Source: Rhizosaccharibacter radicis (GTDB lineage: Bacteria; Pseudomonadota; Alphaproteobacteria; Acetobacterales; Acetobacteraceae). From it: a stretch of 64,000 nt of DNA. Within the stretch, counting starts at the first letter, position 1; the number at the start of each line of letters is the position of its first letter. The stretch lies in contig JAMZEJ010000008.1 in the NCBI GenBank assembly GCA_024508355.1, positions 215,700 to 279,699 on the forward strand, in the 5' to 3' direction. The translations under genes and the position numbers were made by a program. Shown piece by piece: positions 1 to 9,617 of this stretch. The notes beneath the pieces are model-generated. The model did not search any database. It was not told the origin of the DNA and saw only the letters and a list, made by a program, of their open reading frames with translations.

Positions 1-61
1 GGGCATCGGCGTGCGGGTGAGCAACGAGCCGCGGCACCCGGGTGCCGCAGGGGCAGCCGCG

Positions 62-979
62 ATGCCGGTCCGACAAGCCCGGCGACGCGTGATCCTGCGA
101 CAGGCGATCCTGGGCGGCCTCGGTATCGCGGCGGCAGCGACGATCAACCGCCGGGGCGAGGCCGGCACCGCGCGCGCGGCGTCCGCTGGCGACGGGAGCG
201 CGGCGATCGCCGCGATCGAGCAGCGCAATGGCGGTAGGCTCGGCGTCTTCGTGCTCGACACCGGCAGCGGAAGGACCTTGTCGCACCGCGCCGACGAGCG
301 CTTCCTTCTCGCCAGCACCTTCAAGGGTCCGCTCGCGGCGGCGGCGCTCGCCCGGGTCGATGCCGGGCGGGACGCGCTCGGGAGCCGGATACGGATCGCG
401 CCGGCCGACCTGTTGCCCGCCTCGCCGGTCACGCAGTCGCATCTGGCGCGCGGCTTCCTGACGGTGGGGGATGCGTGCGCCGCGATCCTGGAGCGGAGCG
501 ACAACGCTGCCGCGAACCTGCTGATGCGCCGCGTGGGCGGTCCGGCCGCGGCGACCGCCTTCATCCGGCGCGCCGGCGACGATGCGACTCGCATCGACCG
601 CTATGAGCTTGTGGAGGGATGGTCGGGCGACAAAGACACCACCACGCCGCGCGCGATCACCCTGCTGAACCGGGCGCTGCTTCTGGGTGACGTGCTGCGT
701 CCGGCGTCGCGGACGCGATTGCTGGACTGGATGCGCGGCAACATCAACGGGCGGGAACGGTTACGGGGCGGCCTGCCGGCCGGGTGGCAGGGCGCGGACC
801 GGACCGGCACCGACCACGGCATCTGCAACGACTACGCGATCGTCTGGCCGCCGAACCGCCCTCCGCTGCTGGTGTCGGCCTATCACGACAGGCCCGATTT
901 CAGCTTCGAGCAGACCATGGAGATCCAGCAGCGGGTGCTGCGCGAGGTCGGTGCGGCGGTCGCCGCCTGGGCCGCCTGA
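62..979 (+). CDS. Class A (serine) beta-lactamase-like protein, Tat-type signal
   Basis: Predicted periplasmic serine hydrolase of the class A beta-lactamase family, 305 residues from the ATG at 62. An in-frame GTG at 11 is possible, but the ATG puts a twin-arginine-type signal (ARRRVILRQ followed by a hydrophobic run and ARAAS) at the N-terminus. Visible motifs are S-T-F-K (S85, K88; the S70xxK box), S-D-N (146-148; the S130 box), R-Y-E with E182 as the E166 equivalent, and R-T-G (247-249) in place of the usual K-T-G. The omega loop between that Glu and the following D-T-T-T-P is about three residues shorter than in TEM, and the position of N170 appears to be Gly. RTG is known from CARB/PSE enzymes. 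The family call is firm; hydrolysis of beta-lactams is not proven and altered substrate choice is possible. Confidence 0.88.
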   Translation: MPVRQARRRVILRQAILGGLGIAAAATINRRGEAGTARAASAGDGSAAIAAIEQRNGGRLGVFVLDTGSGRTLSHRADERFLLASTFKGPLAAAALARVDAGRDALGSRIRIAPADLLPASPVTQSHLARGFLTVGDACAAILERSDNAAANLLMRRVGGPAAATAFIRRAGDDATRIDRYELVEGWSGDKDTTTPRAITLLNRALLLGDVLRPASRTRLLDWMRGNINGRERLRGGLPAGWQGADRTGTDHGICNDYAIVWPPNRPPLLVSAYHDRPDFSFEQTMEIQQRVLREVGAAVAAWAA

Positions 980-1381
980 GACCGTCCGAAGGAGGGTGGC
1001 CAGGAACGGGGAACGGTCCCAACGGTGAACGGTCCCGCGGGGGCGGCAGACCGGCCTCGCAAGCATCGGGGCCGTCGTCACCGACGAACGGATCGGTGCG
1101 AAATCCCCCGTTCCCGTGATCGCGGGGCGCCGGAGGGCACGCAGCGACCGGCGGCCCCGACGCGTCAGGGGGGATCGTGCGCCGCGTTCGCGCGCCCTCG
1201 CCGCCGCCCGTCGTCGGGCGCGAGAACCAGGTCGGTCGGACCGCGCCCCGTCGCCGACGCACTCCTTCCCCGGTGTCCGGGCACCGGAACAAGCGTCACG
1301 GGACGGGCCGAACCGGAGGGCATGCCTCGCGTTCGGGGTCGCGTCGCCCGCGGATCAACCGGCGGGCCGGGAGGCTGGCCG
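980..1381. other. Intergenic stretch, no gene seen
   Basis: About 400 bases between the beta-lactamase-like gene and the SDR gene. Frames crossing it are arginine- and proline-rich read-through without family resemblance. A near-direct repeat of GAACGGTCCC occurs around 1010-1035. No clear promoter, terminator or RNA gene was recognised. Confidence 0.5.
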
Positions 1382-2383
1382 ATGGTGGATGTCGCGGTGG
1401 TGACGGGAGCGGGTGCCGGTGTCGGCCGCGCGGTCGCACGGGAGTTCGCGCGCCGCGGCTGCGATGTCGGGCTGCTCGGCCGCAACCGGGCGCGGCTGGA
1501 GGCGGCGGCCGAGGAGGTGCGCCGCATGGGCGTGCGGGCCAGCGTCGCCATCGCCGACGTGGCGGACGCGGACGCGGTGGAAGCGGCGGCCGAGCAGATC
1601 GAGAACGAGCTCGGGCCGATCACCATCTGGGTCAACAACGCGATGGCGACCGTGTTCTCGCCGGTGGCGGAGATCACGGCGGCCGAGATGAAGCGCGCCA
1701 CCGAGGTCACCTATCTCGGCACGGTGCACGGGGTGATGTGCGCCCTGAAGCGGATGCGCCGCCGGGGCAAAGGCGTGATCATCAACGTGGGATCGGCGCT
1801 CGCCTACCGGTCGGTGCCGTTGCAGGCCGCGTATTGCGGCGCCAAGTCCGCGATCCGGGGCTTCACCGACAGCCTGCGGTCGGAGATCATCCACGACGGC
1901 GACGACATCCACCTCACGATGGTGCATCTGCCCGCCGTGAACACGCCGCAGTTCGACTGGGCGGAGAACCGCATCGGCAAGCGGGCGCAACCGGTGCCGC
2001 CTATCTTCGAGCCGAGCGTGCCGGCGGGCGCCATCGTTCGCGCGGCCTTCAACAAGCGCCGCGAGACCTGGGTCGGATTTTCCACCGTCACCGCGATCCT
2101 GGGCAACCGGATCGCCGCCGGCTGGATCGACCGCTATCTGGCCAAGCACGGCTATTCCAGCCAGATCGGCAAGGAGCCGCTGCCGCACGATGCGCCGAGC
2201 AACCTGTTCCATACGGTGGACGGCGACTGGGCGGCGGAAGGCCGCTTTCGCGACCAGGCGCGTTCGGCGAGCTTCGAGGTGTTCACCGACCGGCACAAGG
2301 TCGCCGCCCTCGCCATCGCGGCGGGAGTGATCGGCCTCGGCGCGGCGCAACTCGTGTCGGACCGGCTGTCCAACAAATGCTGA
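1382..2383 (+). CDS. SDR-family oxidoreductase with C-terminal hydrophobic anchor
   Basis: Short-chain dehydrogenase/reductase of 333 residues using NAD(P). The start is the ATG at 1382, preceded by GGGAGG with a 7-base gap; longer upstream readings are low-complexity. The N-terminus carries the cofactor motif T-G-A-G-A-G-V-G, then N-N-A (about residue 82), a catalytic Ser in N-V-G-S-A and Y-C-G-A-K as the YxxxK box. After the usual core of about 250 residues there is an extension of about 80 residues, ending in a hydrophobic stretch (VAALAIAAGVIGLGAAQLV) that could sit in the membrane. The substrate cannot be told from sequence. Related proteins are commonly annotated simply as SDR family. 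Confidence 0.9.
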   Translation: MVDVAVVTGAGAGVGRAVAREFARRGCDVGLLGRNRARLEAAAEEVRRMGVRASVAIADVADADAVEAAAEQIENELGPITIWVNNAMATVFSPVAEITAAEMKRATEVTYLGTVHGVMCALKRMRRRGKGVIINVGSALAYRSVPLQAAYCGAKSAIRGFTDSLRSEIIHDGDDIHLTMVHLPAVNTPQFDWAENRIGKRAQPVPPIFEPSVPAGAIVRAAFNKRRETWVGFSTVTAILGNRIAAGWIDRYLAKHGYSSQIGKEPLPHDAPSNLFHTVDGDWAAEGRFRDQARSASFEVFTDRHKVAALAIAAGVIGLGAAQLVSDRLSNKC

Positions 2384-2531
2384 TCGCCGTTTCCATCGGC
2401 GACCGTCGCCAGGATGGTCGGCGCCAGGATCGCTGACTCCGGGTCGATGGCCTCGGATCGTTGGCGCGGGGAGTTGAAGTCGGCGCCTGTTCCGGCGACA
2501 CCAAGCCCTCGGGGGAGTGGCGGACCTGATC

Positions 2532-2696
2532 ATGCGTTCATGCCGGAATGTCCGTGCCGGGCCGGCGTTTGCCCGGCTGACCGGCCCGATGCTGCTCGGC
2601 CTGATGCTGCTGGGCGCCTGCTCCGCGCCGATGAGCGACGGCACGCCGCGAGATCGCACCAGCGTCGCCTTCAGTCACCGGGTGCTCACCTTCTAG
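2532..2696 (+). CDS. Small lipoprotein, 54 residues
   Basis: Short reading frame of 54 codons ending with TAG at 2694. The product has a basic start (MRSCRNVRAG), a hydrophobic run (MLLGLMLLG) and the lipobox L-G-A-C with the lipidated Cys at residue 30, leaving a mature tail of about 25 residues. No homologue is recognised. GGGGAG lies rather far upstream (about 15 bases), so the start is plausible rather than certain. A function in the cell envelope is inferred only from the lipobox. Confidence 0.6.
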   Translation: MRSCRNVRAGPAFARLTGPMLLGLMLLGACSAPMSDGTPRDRTSVAFSHRVLTF

Positions 2697-2758
2697 CCCG
2701 TGCCCGATGGCGCCCCGGGGCCTTCTGACAGCCCGGCCGCGGCGGCGTCGGGAAGCGG

Positions 2759-3151
2759 CTAGCTCGGCTTGCCCTGCGGCCGCTCGTTCGAATGCACCAT
2801 GCCCAGGTGCACGGTGAGGGCGCGCACCACCTTTTCCACGTCCGGAGGCGCGAGCACGAAGCCGACCGGCCCGAACGCGGGATGCTGGAACGCGATCACC
2901 GACCCCTCGGTCAAGGCTTCGGGCCGCACGGTCCAGGGCGTGTTGAACACGGGGGTGATGCTCGCCCCTTCCATCGGCGGCACCGCCCTCGCGCCCTGCA
3001 TCGCCGCGCGGACCTGGCCCAGGCTGTTGATGAGCTGGCTGAGCTGATCGAACGACAGGTCGAGCTTGCCTTCCAGACCGCTGCCCGGCAGCAGCGCGAG
3101 CGTGGCGGTCTGACGATCCTCCGAAACGGATACCTGCATCCGAGCGCTCAT
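2759..3151 (-). CDS. Conserved-looking hypothetical protein, 130 residues
   Basis: I do not recognise this family. The product has 130 residues from the ATG at 3151; the upstream part of the same frame is arginine-rich and unlikely to be coding. It has no signal peptide or membrane segment. It begins with a beta-like stretch (QVSVSEDRQTATLALLPG), then an amphipathic helix region around DLSFDQLSQLINSLGQVRAAM, and ends with a charged tail. It lies downstream of ispE on the same strand, 176 bases away, so co-transcription is possible but not shown. Confidence 0.65.
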   Translation of the reverse strand: MSARMQVSVSEDRQTATLALLPGSGLEGKLDLSFDQLSQLINSLGQVRAAMQGARAVPPMEGASITPVFNTPWTVRPEALTEGSVIAFQHPAFGPVGFVLAPPDVEKVVRALTVHLGMVHSNERPQGKPS

Positions 3152-3327
3152 GCCATCACTCCGCGGCGCCGGGCGGGACAAGCGGAAGCGGCGAACGCCC
3201 CGGCGACCGGGGTCCATCCTGCCGAAAACGGGGGGCGGCCGTCCAGCGCACCGGACGGTATGGTGTGGCGCCGCCAGCCGCACCGCCTCGGCGCTTCCTA
3301 GCCCGGGCCCGAGGGTGCGGGCGAGTT

Positions 3328-4266
3328 CTAGGACCGGTCCGCGTCGCGCAGCATCGGCCCGGACCAGACCCACCATCCTTCCCGCCCGATCGCCGCCGCC
3401 GCCGTGGCCGCGTCATGCGCGCTGGCGAACAGGCCGAAGCAGGTCGCCCCGGAGCCGCTCATCCGCGACAGCAGGCAGCCGGGCTGGGCGGCGATGGCGG
3501 CCAGCACCGTGTCGATCGGCGGGCACAGGGCGATGGCGGGCGGCTGGAGATCGTTGCGCGTGGCGCGGAGATCCGCGGCCAGGGCGTCGGCATCCGGCCA
3601 GCGTGCCGGCAGCACCGCCGCCGGGGTGAAGCCTTCTTCCCGGGCGCGGAACACGGCCGGGGTGGACACGGCGACACCCGGATTGGCCAGCAGCATGAAG
3701 CAGCCCGGCATCTCGGGCGCCGGTTCCAGTTGTTCGCCGATGCCGCCCATGCGCGCCGGCCGCTGGCGGACGCAGACCGGGACGTCCGCCCCCAGCACCA
3801 CCGAGGCTGCCGCGAGCGCCTCGATCGACAAGCCGTCCGACAGCCCCCACCGCCGACGCAGCAGGCGCAGCACCGCCGCGGCATCGGCGGAACCGCCCCC
3901 GATGCCCGACGCCACCGGCAGATGCTTTTCCAGCCGCAGGGTCGCGTCGTTCGGCCGGCCGGACCGCTCAGCCAGCCAGCGCGCCGCGCGCAGCACCAGG
4001 TTGTCGCGTCCGGCGTCGGCATCCGCCCGCAGCGGAGCGGCGAACGGCCCGTCCAGCACCAGATGCGGGCCGGCCGGCGAGGCCGCACGGGAAGCGCCAG
4101 GCGGGGGGCCATCGTCGGGCGCCGCCGCCTCCACGAGGTCGTGGGCGCCGGCGAACACCGCCAGGCTGTCCAGCAGGTGATAGCCGTCCGCGCGCCGTCC
4201 GGTGACGTGCAGGAACAGGTTGATCTTGGCGTGGGCCGGTTCGGACCACGGGACGGACGGGCTCAT
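3328..4266 (-). CDS. ispE: 4-diphosphocytidyl-2-C-methyl-D-erythritol kinase
   Basis: GHMP-family kinase of the MEP isoprenoid pathway: it phosphorylates the 2-hydroxyl of CDP-methylerythritol with ATP in the cytosol. The 312-residue product starts at the ATG at 4266 with the typical A-K-I-N-L (13-17), followed by G-Y-H-L-L-D (28-33), the ATP-binding [14 protein letters not shown] (117-130) and the C-terminal S-G-S-G-A-T-C-F. Length fits the family. It lies 49 bases downstream of the TPR gene on the same strand, so the two probably share a transcript. Confidence 0.96.
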   Translation of the reverse strand: MSPSVPWSEPAHAKINLFLHVTGRRADGYHLLDSLAVFAGAHDLVEAAAPDDGPPPGASRAASPAGPHLVLDGPFAAPLRADADAGRDNLVLRAARWLAERSGRPNDATLRLEKHLPVASGIGGGSADAAAVLRLLRRRWGLSDGLSIEALAAASVVLGADVPVCVRQRPARMGGIGEQLEPAPEMPGCFMLLANPGVAVSTPAVFRAREEGFTPAAVLPARWPDADALAADLRATRNDLQPPAIALCPPIDTVLAAIAAQPGCLLSRMSGSGATCFGLFASAHDAATAAAAIGREGWWVWSGPMLRDADRS

Positions 4267-4315
4267 GCGGTTGTTCCGGCAGTGCTCGCGGCGGATAACG
4301 GGTGGCCGAACGGGA

Positions 4316-6229
4316 TCAGCGCATCGGCGGCCCGAAGAAGGGCGGCAGGGGGGTGCCCGGCCGGGCGCCGCTGCCGGCGCTGGCTTCCAGCGTGCTCTGG
4401 ATGCGACTGGCATCCGCGGGGTCGGGATGCAGCAGCAACGCCCAGTGCCATTGCTGTTCGGCTTCCACGCGGCGCCCGGCCATCCAGTAGGCGACGCCGA
4501 GATGATAGTTCACCGTGGGGTCCTCGGGCGTCTGCTCGGCCGCGTGCTCGAGCACGCGGACGGCGCCCGGCACGTCGTCGCGCCTCAGCAGCACCCAGCC
4601 GAGGCTGTCGCGGATGGACCCGTCGTCGGGCTTCCCGTCCAGCGCCCGCTGGATCAGCGCCTGGGCCTGCGGCAGATCCCGGTTCCGTTCGGTCAGGCTG
4701 TAGCCGAGATAGTTCAACAGCAGCGGCTGGTCCGGGGCGAGCCGGATCGCCCGCTGCAGGTCGGCCTCGGCGCGCGGCCAGTCGCCGCCACGATCGAACG
4801 CCACGGCGCGGGAGAACAGCAGCGGCCAGTCGTCGTGGCCGAGGGTGCCGCGCACGGCGATCGCCCGGCCATAGGCGTCGGCCGCGCCATGCCAGTCCTT
4901 GGCGTCCTGGAGCACGTCGCCCAGCGATTGCAGCGGTTCCGGCCGCTGCGGCAGGTCATGCGCGAGCTGTTCCAGCAGGCGCCGCGCTTCCGCCGGATGG
5001 CCGCTGACGCCCAGCAGGGTGGCGCGCCGCAGGCGGGCCAGGGGCTCGAACGGGTTGGTCGGCGGGATGCCGTCCAGGATGCGGATGGCGGCATCGGGAT
5101 GGTCGGGCAGCTGCAGCTCGGCCAGCATGAGCCGGGCCGGCGCCAGGTCGGGCTGCATGGCGATGGCGAAACGCAGCAGGAAGCCCTCGGCCTCCGCGTT
5201 GCCGGGATCGGCGCCGCGACCGCCGGGAGCGGCCCGGGCCTGTTCCTGCAGCAGGCCCGCGATGCCCAGATAGGCCCGGGCGATTCCGCCCTTCGCATCG
5301 GCGATCAGGGGCAGGGCGAGCGCCGCGTCGAGCCGGCCTTCCACCATACCGAGCAGCGGGATCTGGCGGCCGAGCGCATGCACCATCGCCTGCGCTTCGA
5401 GGATGTGGCCGGTTCCGGCGAGATAGCGGCCGAGCGCCTCGGTGAGGGCGACGTTGTTGCCGGCATATAGGGTCTGCGCCATGCGCAGCTGCTCGCCGGC
5501 CACGTTCTGCCGGCCCGCGAGGGTGGCGATCTCGCCGGCGTTGAGCGCGAACAGCGCGCCGAAGGGGTTGTCGGTGCCCGGCGCCGCCAGGGTCTGGAGG
5601 GCGAGATCGGTATGGCCGCCGCCCTGCTGGGCCCAGGCCACCAGGATCGGCCGCATCAGGTCGTTCAGGGGAGAACGCGGCAGGTCGCCGAACAGGCGTT
5701 CGGCTTCCGGCCAGTTCCCTTTCCGGGCAGCCTCGTCGGCCAGGGCGAGATGCCCAAGCAGGGTGTCGTCGCCACGGGGCACGAGGGCGGCGAGGCCGGG
5801 ACTGCCGGCCGCCGCCGCGAACAGGAATGCCTCGCGCTGGAACACGGGATCATCGGGATCGGCGGCCAGGGCGCGGGCGAGCTCCTGCGCCGCCTCCTCG
5901 TCGTCGCCAAGCTCGTTGGCCACCGAGCCCGCGAGAAACGGCCCGAGCGTGCCCGGCGCGACGCGGGGCGGCTCGGGCGCGGGAGCGGCGGCGTGGGAAG
6001 GGCGGACGGTGGCCGCCACGGCGCTTGCCGCCGGCAGGATCGAGGCGAGCATCGACCGCGCGAACGCCACCGCGGGCACCCGAGGCGCGGGGCCACCGAT
6101 TCCGGAGGCGGCGCTTCCCTGTCCCCCGCGCGCTGGTCCGGCCTGCGGAAGGCCGCTGCTTGGGAAAGCGGCACCCAGAAGAAGCGCGGCTGCGAGGGAG
6201 GCGGTGCGCGACGCGCGACATGGATGCAT
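4316..6229 (-). CDS. Exported tetratricopeptide-repeat protein
   Basis: Protein of 637 residues with an N-terminal signal ([22 protein letters not shown]) followed by an Ala/Pro-rich linker to about residue 85. Most of the rest is helical TPR-type repeats; the clearest are near the C-terminus (for example around [21 protein letters not shown] and [10 protein letters not shown]). TPR proteins are scaffolds, so no catalytic role is proposed. The ATG at 6229 is the natural start given the signal. It is first in a minus-strand run TPR-ispE, an arrangement I associate with alphaproteobacteria. Periplasmic or outer-membrane-facing location is inferred from the signal. Confidence 0.88.
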   Translation of the reverse strand: MHPCRASRTASLAAALLLGAAFPSSGLPQAGPARGGQGSAASGIGGPAPRVPAVAFARSMLASILPAASAVAATVRPSHAAAPAPEPPRVAPGTLGPFLAGSVANELGDDEEAAQELARALAADPDDPVFQREAFLFAAAAGSPGLAALVPRGDDTLLGHLALADEAARKGNWPEAERLFGDLPRSPLNDLMRPILVAWAQQGGGHTDLALQTLAAPGTDNPFGALFALNAGEIATLAGRQNVAGEQLRMAQTLYAGNNVALTEALGRYLAGTGHILEAQAMVHALGRQIPLLGMVEGRLDAALALPLIADAKGGIARAYLGIAGLLQEQARAAPGGRGADPGNAEAEGFLLRFAIAMQPDLAPARLMLAELQLPDHPDAAIRILDGIPPTNPFEPLARLRRATLLGVSGHPAEARRLLEQLAHDLPQRPEPLQSLGDVLQDAKDWHGAADAYGRAIAVRGTLGHDDWPLLFSRAVAFDRGGDWPRAEADLQRAIRLAPDQPLLLNYLGYSLTERNRDLPQAQALIQRALDGKPDDGSIRDSLGWVLLRRDDVPGAVRVLEHAAEQTPEDPTVNYHLGVAYWMAGRRVEAEQQWHWALLLHPDPADASRIQSTLEASAGSGARPGTPLPPFFGPPMR

Positions 6230-6647
6230 AATGACCGCACGCTAGCCCGCGCGCCGTTCGGCGCCAACATGCCGGCGCGGGTGCTGTCATCACGGGTCCG
6301 GCCAGGGCCGATCCGGAAGGAAGGCCGGGGTCCGGGAGCGAGCGCGTCGAGCCGGGACAGCCAGCGATGGCGGTTCGGGTCATCGCGGGGCGCGGAAGTC
6401 GCGGCAGAGGCATCCAGGGCGTTGAGGCGCCGAGGACGCTGGTTCAGGCATGGCGGCGTCGAGGCCGGTCAGGATCGCTTGCGAAGCGATCGCGGGGGTC
6501 CCGCCCGGGAGGGCCGGCGGCGGCGGATCGGCAGCCGGGCTCCGCGGACCGATCGCCGATGCTGGGGTCGGCATCGGGATGCAAAGAAGATGCGGGCACC
6601 GCCGAATGGGTCGGCGGTTGCGACGGAAGGAAGAAGGAAGGCCGGGA
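6230..6647. promoter_or_regulatory. Divergent intergenic region with Shine-Dalgarno for a GTG start
   Basis: About 420 bases between the divergent TPR and UDG-family genes, so promoters for both should lie here; no convincing -35/-10 pair was picked out. The useful signal is AAGGAAG at 6634-6640, seven bases before the GTG at 6648, which decides that start against ATGs further upstream whose products would begin with non-homologous arginine-rich sequence. Confidence 0.5.
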
Positions 6648-7514
6648 GTGCTGGACGCGCTGTCGTTGCTGGAACTGCAGATCGGCTGGGGTGCGGACGA
6701 GGCGCTCGATCTGGCGCCGGTGGACCGGACGCGCATCGCGGCCGCGCCTGTCCTGGATCGCGCGCTCGAGCCACCGGTCCGGAGTGTCCCGGCGGCCGCG
6801 GACACGGCGCGGGGGACCGTCGCCCCCATCCATGCCACCCCGGTCCGTGCTGCCCCGGTCCACGCTGCTCCGGTCCGCGCCGCGCTGCCGCCCCGCGGGG
6901 CCGCCGCCGCCGCTCGCGCGCTGGCGGAAGCCGCGACCGGGCTGGATGCGCTGCGCGCGGCGATGGCGGGGTTCGACGGCTGCGCCCTCCGCGACACGGC
7001 GAGCCATCTGGTGTTCGCGACCGGCGATGCGTCGCGCGGCCTTGTGGTGGTGGGCGAGGTTCCCGACGAGGAAGAAGATCGCAGCGGCCAGCCGTTCGCC
7101 GGTGCCGCGGGGGGATTGCTGGACCTGATGCTGCGGAGCATCGGACTGGAGCGGCAGGATCTGCTGCTGGCGCCGGCCCTGCCGTGGCGGCCGCCGGGCA
7201 ACCGGCAGCCCACCGCGATCGAGATCGCCACCTGCCTGCCATTCCTGCAGCACACGCTGCGGCTCGCCCGTCCCCGGCGGGTGGTGCTGATGGGCGGCAG
7301 ACCGGCGCGGATGCTGCTGGGCGACTCGGCGCGTCCCGGACCCGGCTGGCGGTCCCTCGCGGTGCCCGGTCTGGAAGCGCCCGTGCCGGTGCTGGCGATG
7401 CGCCATCCGTCCTACCTGATCGGGCATCCGGGCTCGCGGCGCGACGCGTGGCGGGCGCTGTTGTCGCTGCGGATCGCCCTGGATCGGGACACGGCGACAA
7501 TCACAGAGTCGTGA
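6648..7514 (+). CDS. Uracil-DNA glycosylase superfamily protein (family 4-like)
   Basis: Predicted DNA repair protein of 288 residues that would remove uracil from DNA. The start is the GTG at 6648 with AAGGAAG upstream, giving M-L-D-A-L-S-L-L-E-L-Q-I-G-W-G-A-D-E, typical of the alphaproteobacterial branch. A variable Ala/Pro/Arg-rich linker runs to about residue 90. Core motifs follow: G-E-V-P-D-E-E-E-D-R-S-G-Q-P-F-A-G where the family usually has GEAPG, then W-R-P-P-G-N-R, C-L-P-F-L and the late R-H-P-S-Y-L box. Only two Cys remain in the core, so a classical four-Cys iron-sulfur site is not evident; I believe the W-R-P-P variant is normal in this branch. The V and D in motif 1 are odd and could affect activity. 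Confidence 0.85.
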   Translation: MLDALSLLELQIGWGADEALDLAPVDRTRIAAAPVLDRALEPPVRSVPAAADTARGTVAPIHATPVRAAPVHAAPVRAALPPRGAAAAARALAEAATGLDALRAAMAGFDGCALRDTASHLVFATGDASRGLVVVGEVPDEEEDRSGQPFAGAAGGLLDLMLRSIGLERQDLLLAPALPWRPPGNRQPTAIEIATCLPFLQHTLRLARPRRVVLMGGRPARMLLGDSARPGPGWRSLAVPGLEAPVPVLAMRHPSYLIGHPGSRRDAWRALLSLRIALDRDTATITES

Positions 7515-7623
7515 GGTCGGCACAGATTCTTCTCGGTTTTTGGATGAAACCGCGTCACTTGCGCAACAACTAGGCAGTCGAAGGTTGCGCCCCTCGGCGG
7601 ATCCCTCGTAGGCACGGCGGGTC

Positions 7624-9579
7624 ATGCGAGGGTCCTGTCCAACATCCCCCCATCGCGCCGCCCGGGCTTTCCTGGCCGGCGCTGCCCTTCTGGCGAGTGC
7701 CGCGCTCTCGCCCGCCCGGGCTCAGGGGCCGGGCCGCAACGGCCGGGACCCCAGCCCGCCGGAGGAAACCGCCCTCGCCGTTCCGCGGCTGAGCTTCGGC
7801 CATGACGGCGCCGTCGCCCTCCCCACTCCTCTGGCTCCCAGCACCGTGGCGCTGGTCCGCCGCATCTTCGCCTTGCAGCGGGACGGCGACGTGCCGGCGG
7901 CGGTGGCGCTCACCGGCCGCCTCGACGACAGCCTGCTGATGGGCGACATCCTCGCGGACCGTTATCTCCGCCCCGGGGCCGATCCGGCCCCGGATCTGGT
8001 GCGCGACTGGCTGCGGCATCACGCCGATCTTCCGGACGCTCCGGCGATGTTCCGGCTGCTCGCGTCGGTATCGCCGCACGGCATCAGGCTGCCCGCGGCG
8101 CCGTCCCAGGCCACGCTTGGCACCGAGACCGAAGCCGCGCCGCTGCCGGAGGAAGACGATCCGGCCGGCCGGGTCCTGCACCGCAACCCGCTGCTGGACC
8201 AGACCGTGCATGCCCGGATGACGAGCGGGAGCGACGGGGCCGCGAGCGCGCTGCGCCTGATCGGGGCAACGCGGTTCATCGATCCGCTCTATGCGGCCCA
8301 GCTCCGCGCCGAAGTGGCGCTGTCGCTGTTCACCGGCGGGGACGCCGTGGCCGCGCGGGAGGCCGGGCACGACGCGTTCGAGACATCCGGGCATCGTCTG
8401 GGCGCCGCGGGGTTCACCGCGGGGCTGGCCGCGTGGCGGCTGGGCGACGTGGCGGGCTCGGTCGGCCTGTTCGAGGCCGCCTCGCGCGCGCCGCTCACCT
8501 CCGCCTCCGTGCGGGCCGCCGCCGCCTTCTGGGCGGCGCGGGCGCATCTGCGGCAGGGTGAGATCGCGACCTATCGTGGCTGGCTCGGCCGGGCCGCCGC
8601 CGCGCCCCGCACCTTCTACGGACTTCTGGCCCGCCGGCTGCTGCACGAGGATGCCCCGGTGGTCGCACCGGCCGCGACCGCCGTCCGGACGGTATCGGAC
8701 CGCACCCCCGTCGCCGCCCATGCGACCGGCAGCCCCCTGCCGGAAGATGCGGGCGACGTTTCCGGGCGCCCCATCCTGTCGGAGATCGACGTGGACGCGG
8801 TGGCCGCCACCCCGGCGGGACGGCGTTTCTTCGCGCTGCTGCAGGTGGGCGAGACGGACCGGGCCGAGGCGACGCTGCGGCGGCTCTGGCCGAGCGTCCA
8901 GAACGACGTCGCCCTGTGCCGGTCGATCCAGCTGGTGGCGCAGGAAGCGGGGCTGTCGAGCCTGTCCTCGCAGCTGGCCACCATCCTGCAGCAGCGGGAC
9001 GGCCAGCCGCGGGCGGCGCGCTTCCCGGTGCCGAAGCTGGCGCCGCGCAGCGGGTTCACCGTCAATCCCGCCCTTGTCTATGCCCTTACCCGGCTGGAAT
9101 CAAACTTCGACGCCTCGGCGGTGTCCGGGGCCGGGGCGCACGGGCTGATGCAGCTGATGCCGGTGACGGCGGGCTTCGTGTCCGGCCACCCGGACCGCTA
9201 CGCCGACGACAACGCGGAAGCGCTGCATAATCCCGGGCTCAACCTCGAGCTGGGACAGCGCTACCTGGCCTATCTGTCGCGGCAGGCGCCGGTGGACGAC
9301 GACCTCGTGCGGCTGCTCGCTTCCTATAATGCCGGGCCGAACGCCGTGGCGCGCTGGCACGACGCCATGGCGGACACCGGCGAGGACCCGCTGCTGTTCA
9401 TCGAAAGCCTGCCCACGGAGGAAACCCGCGACTACGTCCACCGGGCCTTCACCTATCTGTGGATCTACGCCGCCCGCCTCGGCACCGGATCGCCCTCGCT
9501 GGCGGCGCTGGCGGCCGGAGCGTGGCCGCATTTTTCCGACGAGCAGGCGCTGCACCGCGCCCGTCTGACCCTGCACTAG
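7624..9579 (+). CDS. Soluble lytic murein transglycosylase (Slt-type)
   Basis: Periplasmic enzyme cleaving the MurNAc-GlcNAc bond of peptidoglycan with formation of 1,6-anhydro ends. The 651-residue product has a signal peptide (RAFLAGAALLASAALSPARA), a long alpha-helical superhelical region to about residue 470, then the SLT catalytic domain. That domain contains T-R-L-E-S-N-F-D with catalytic E492, G-A-H-G-L-M-Q-L-M-P, the N-L-E-L-G-Q-R-Y-L stretch and A-S-Y-N-A-G-P-N. Length matches the Slt70 class. It follows the UDG-family gene on the same strand after a 109-base gap that is slightly AT-richer and may hold its own promoter. Confidence 0.96.
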   Translation: MRGSCPTSPHRAARAFLAGAALLASAALSPARAQGPGRNGRDPSPPEETALAVPRLSFGHDGAVALPTPLAPSTVALVRRIFALQRDGDVPAAVALTGRLDDSLLMGDILADRYLRPGADPAPDLVRDWLRHHADLPDAPAMFRLLASVSPHGIRLPAAPSQATLGTETEAAPLPEEDDPAGRVLHRNPLLDQTVHARMTSGSDGAASALRLIGATRFIDPLYAAQLRAEVALSLFTGGDAVAAREAGHDAFETSGHRLGAAGFTAGLAAWRLGDVAGSVGLFEAASRAPLTSASVRAAAAFWAARAHLRQGEIATYRGWLGRAAAAPRTFYGLLARRLLHEDAPVVAPAATAVRTVSDRTPVAAHATGSPLPEDAGDVSGRPILSEIDVDAVAATPAGRRFFALLQVGETDRAEATLRRLWPSVQNDVALCRSIQLVAQEAGLSSLSSQLATILQQRDGQPRAARFPVPKLAPRSGFTVNPALVYALTRLESNFDASAVSGAGAHGLMQLMPVTAGFVSGHPDRYADDNAEALHNPGLNLELGQRYLAYLSRQAPVDDDLVRLLASYNAGPNAVARWHDAMADTGEDPLLFIESLPTEETRDYVHRAFTYLWIYAARLGTGSPSLAALAAGAWPHFSDEQALHRARLTLH

Positions 9580-9617
9580 GATCGCCCCGGAGCCGGTGCC
9601 CGCCGGCGGCCCTGGGT

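Noticed and set aside
1025..1381. In-frame N-terminal extension of the first SDR
   Set aside because: Arginine/proline-rich and unlike any SDR; the ATG at 1382 has a good ribosome site and starts at the cofactor motif.
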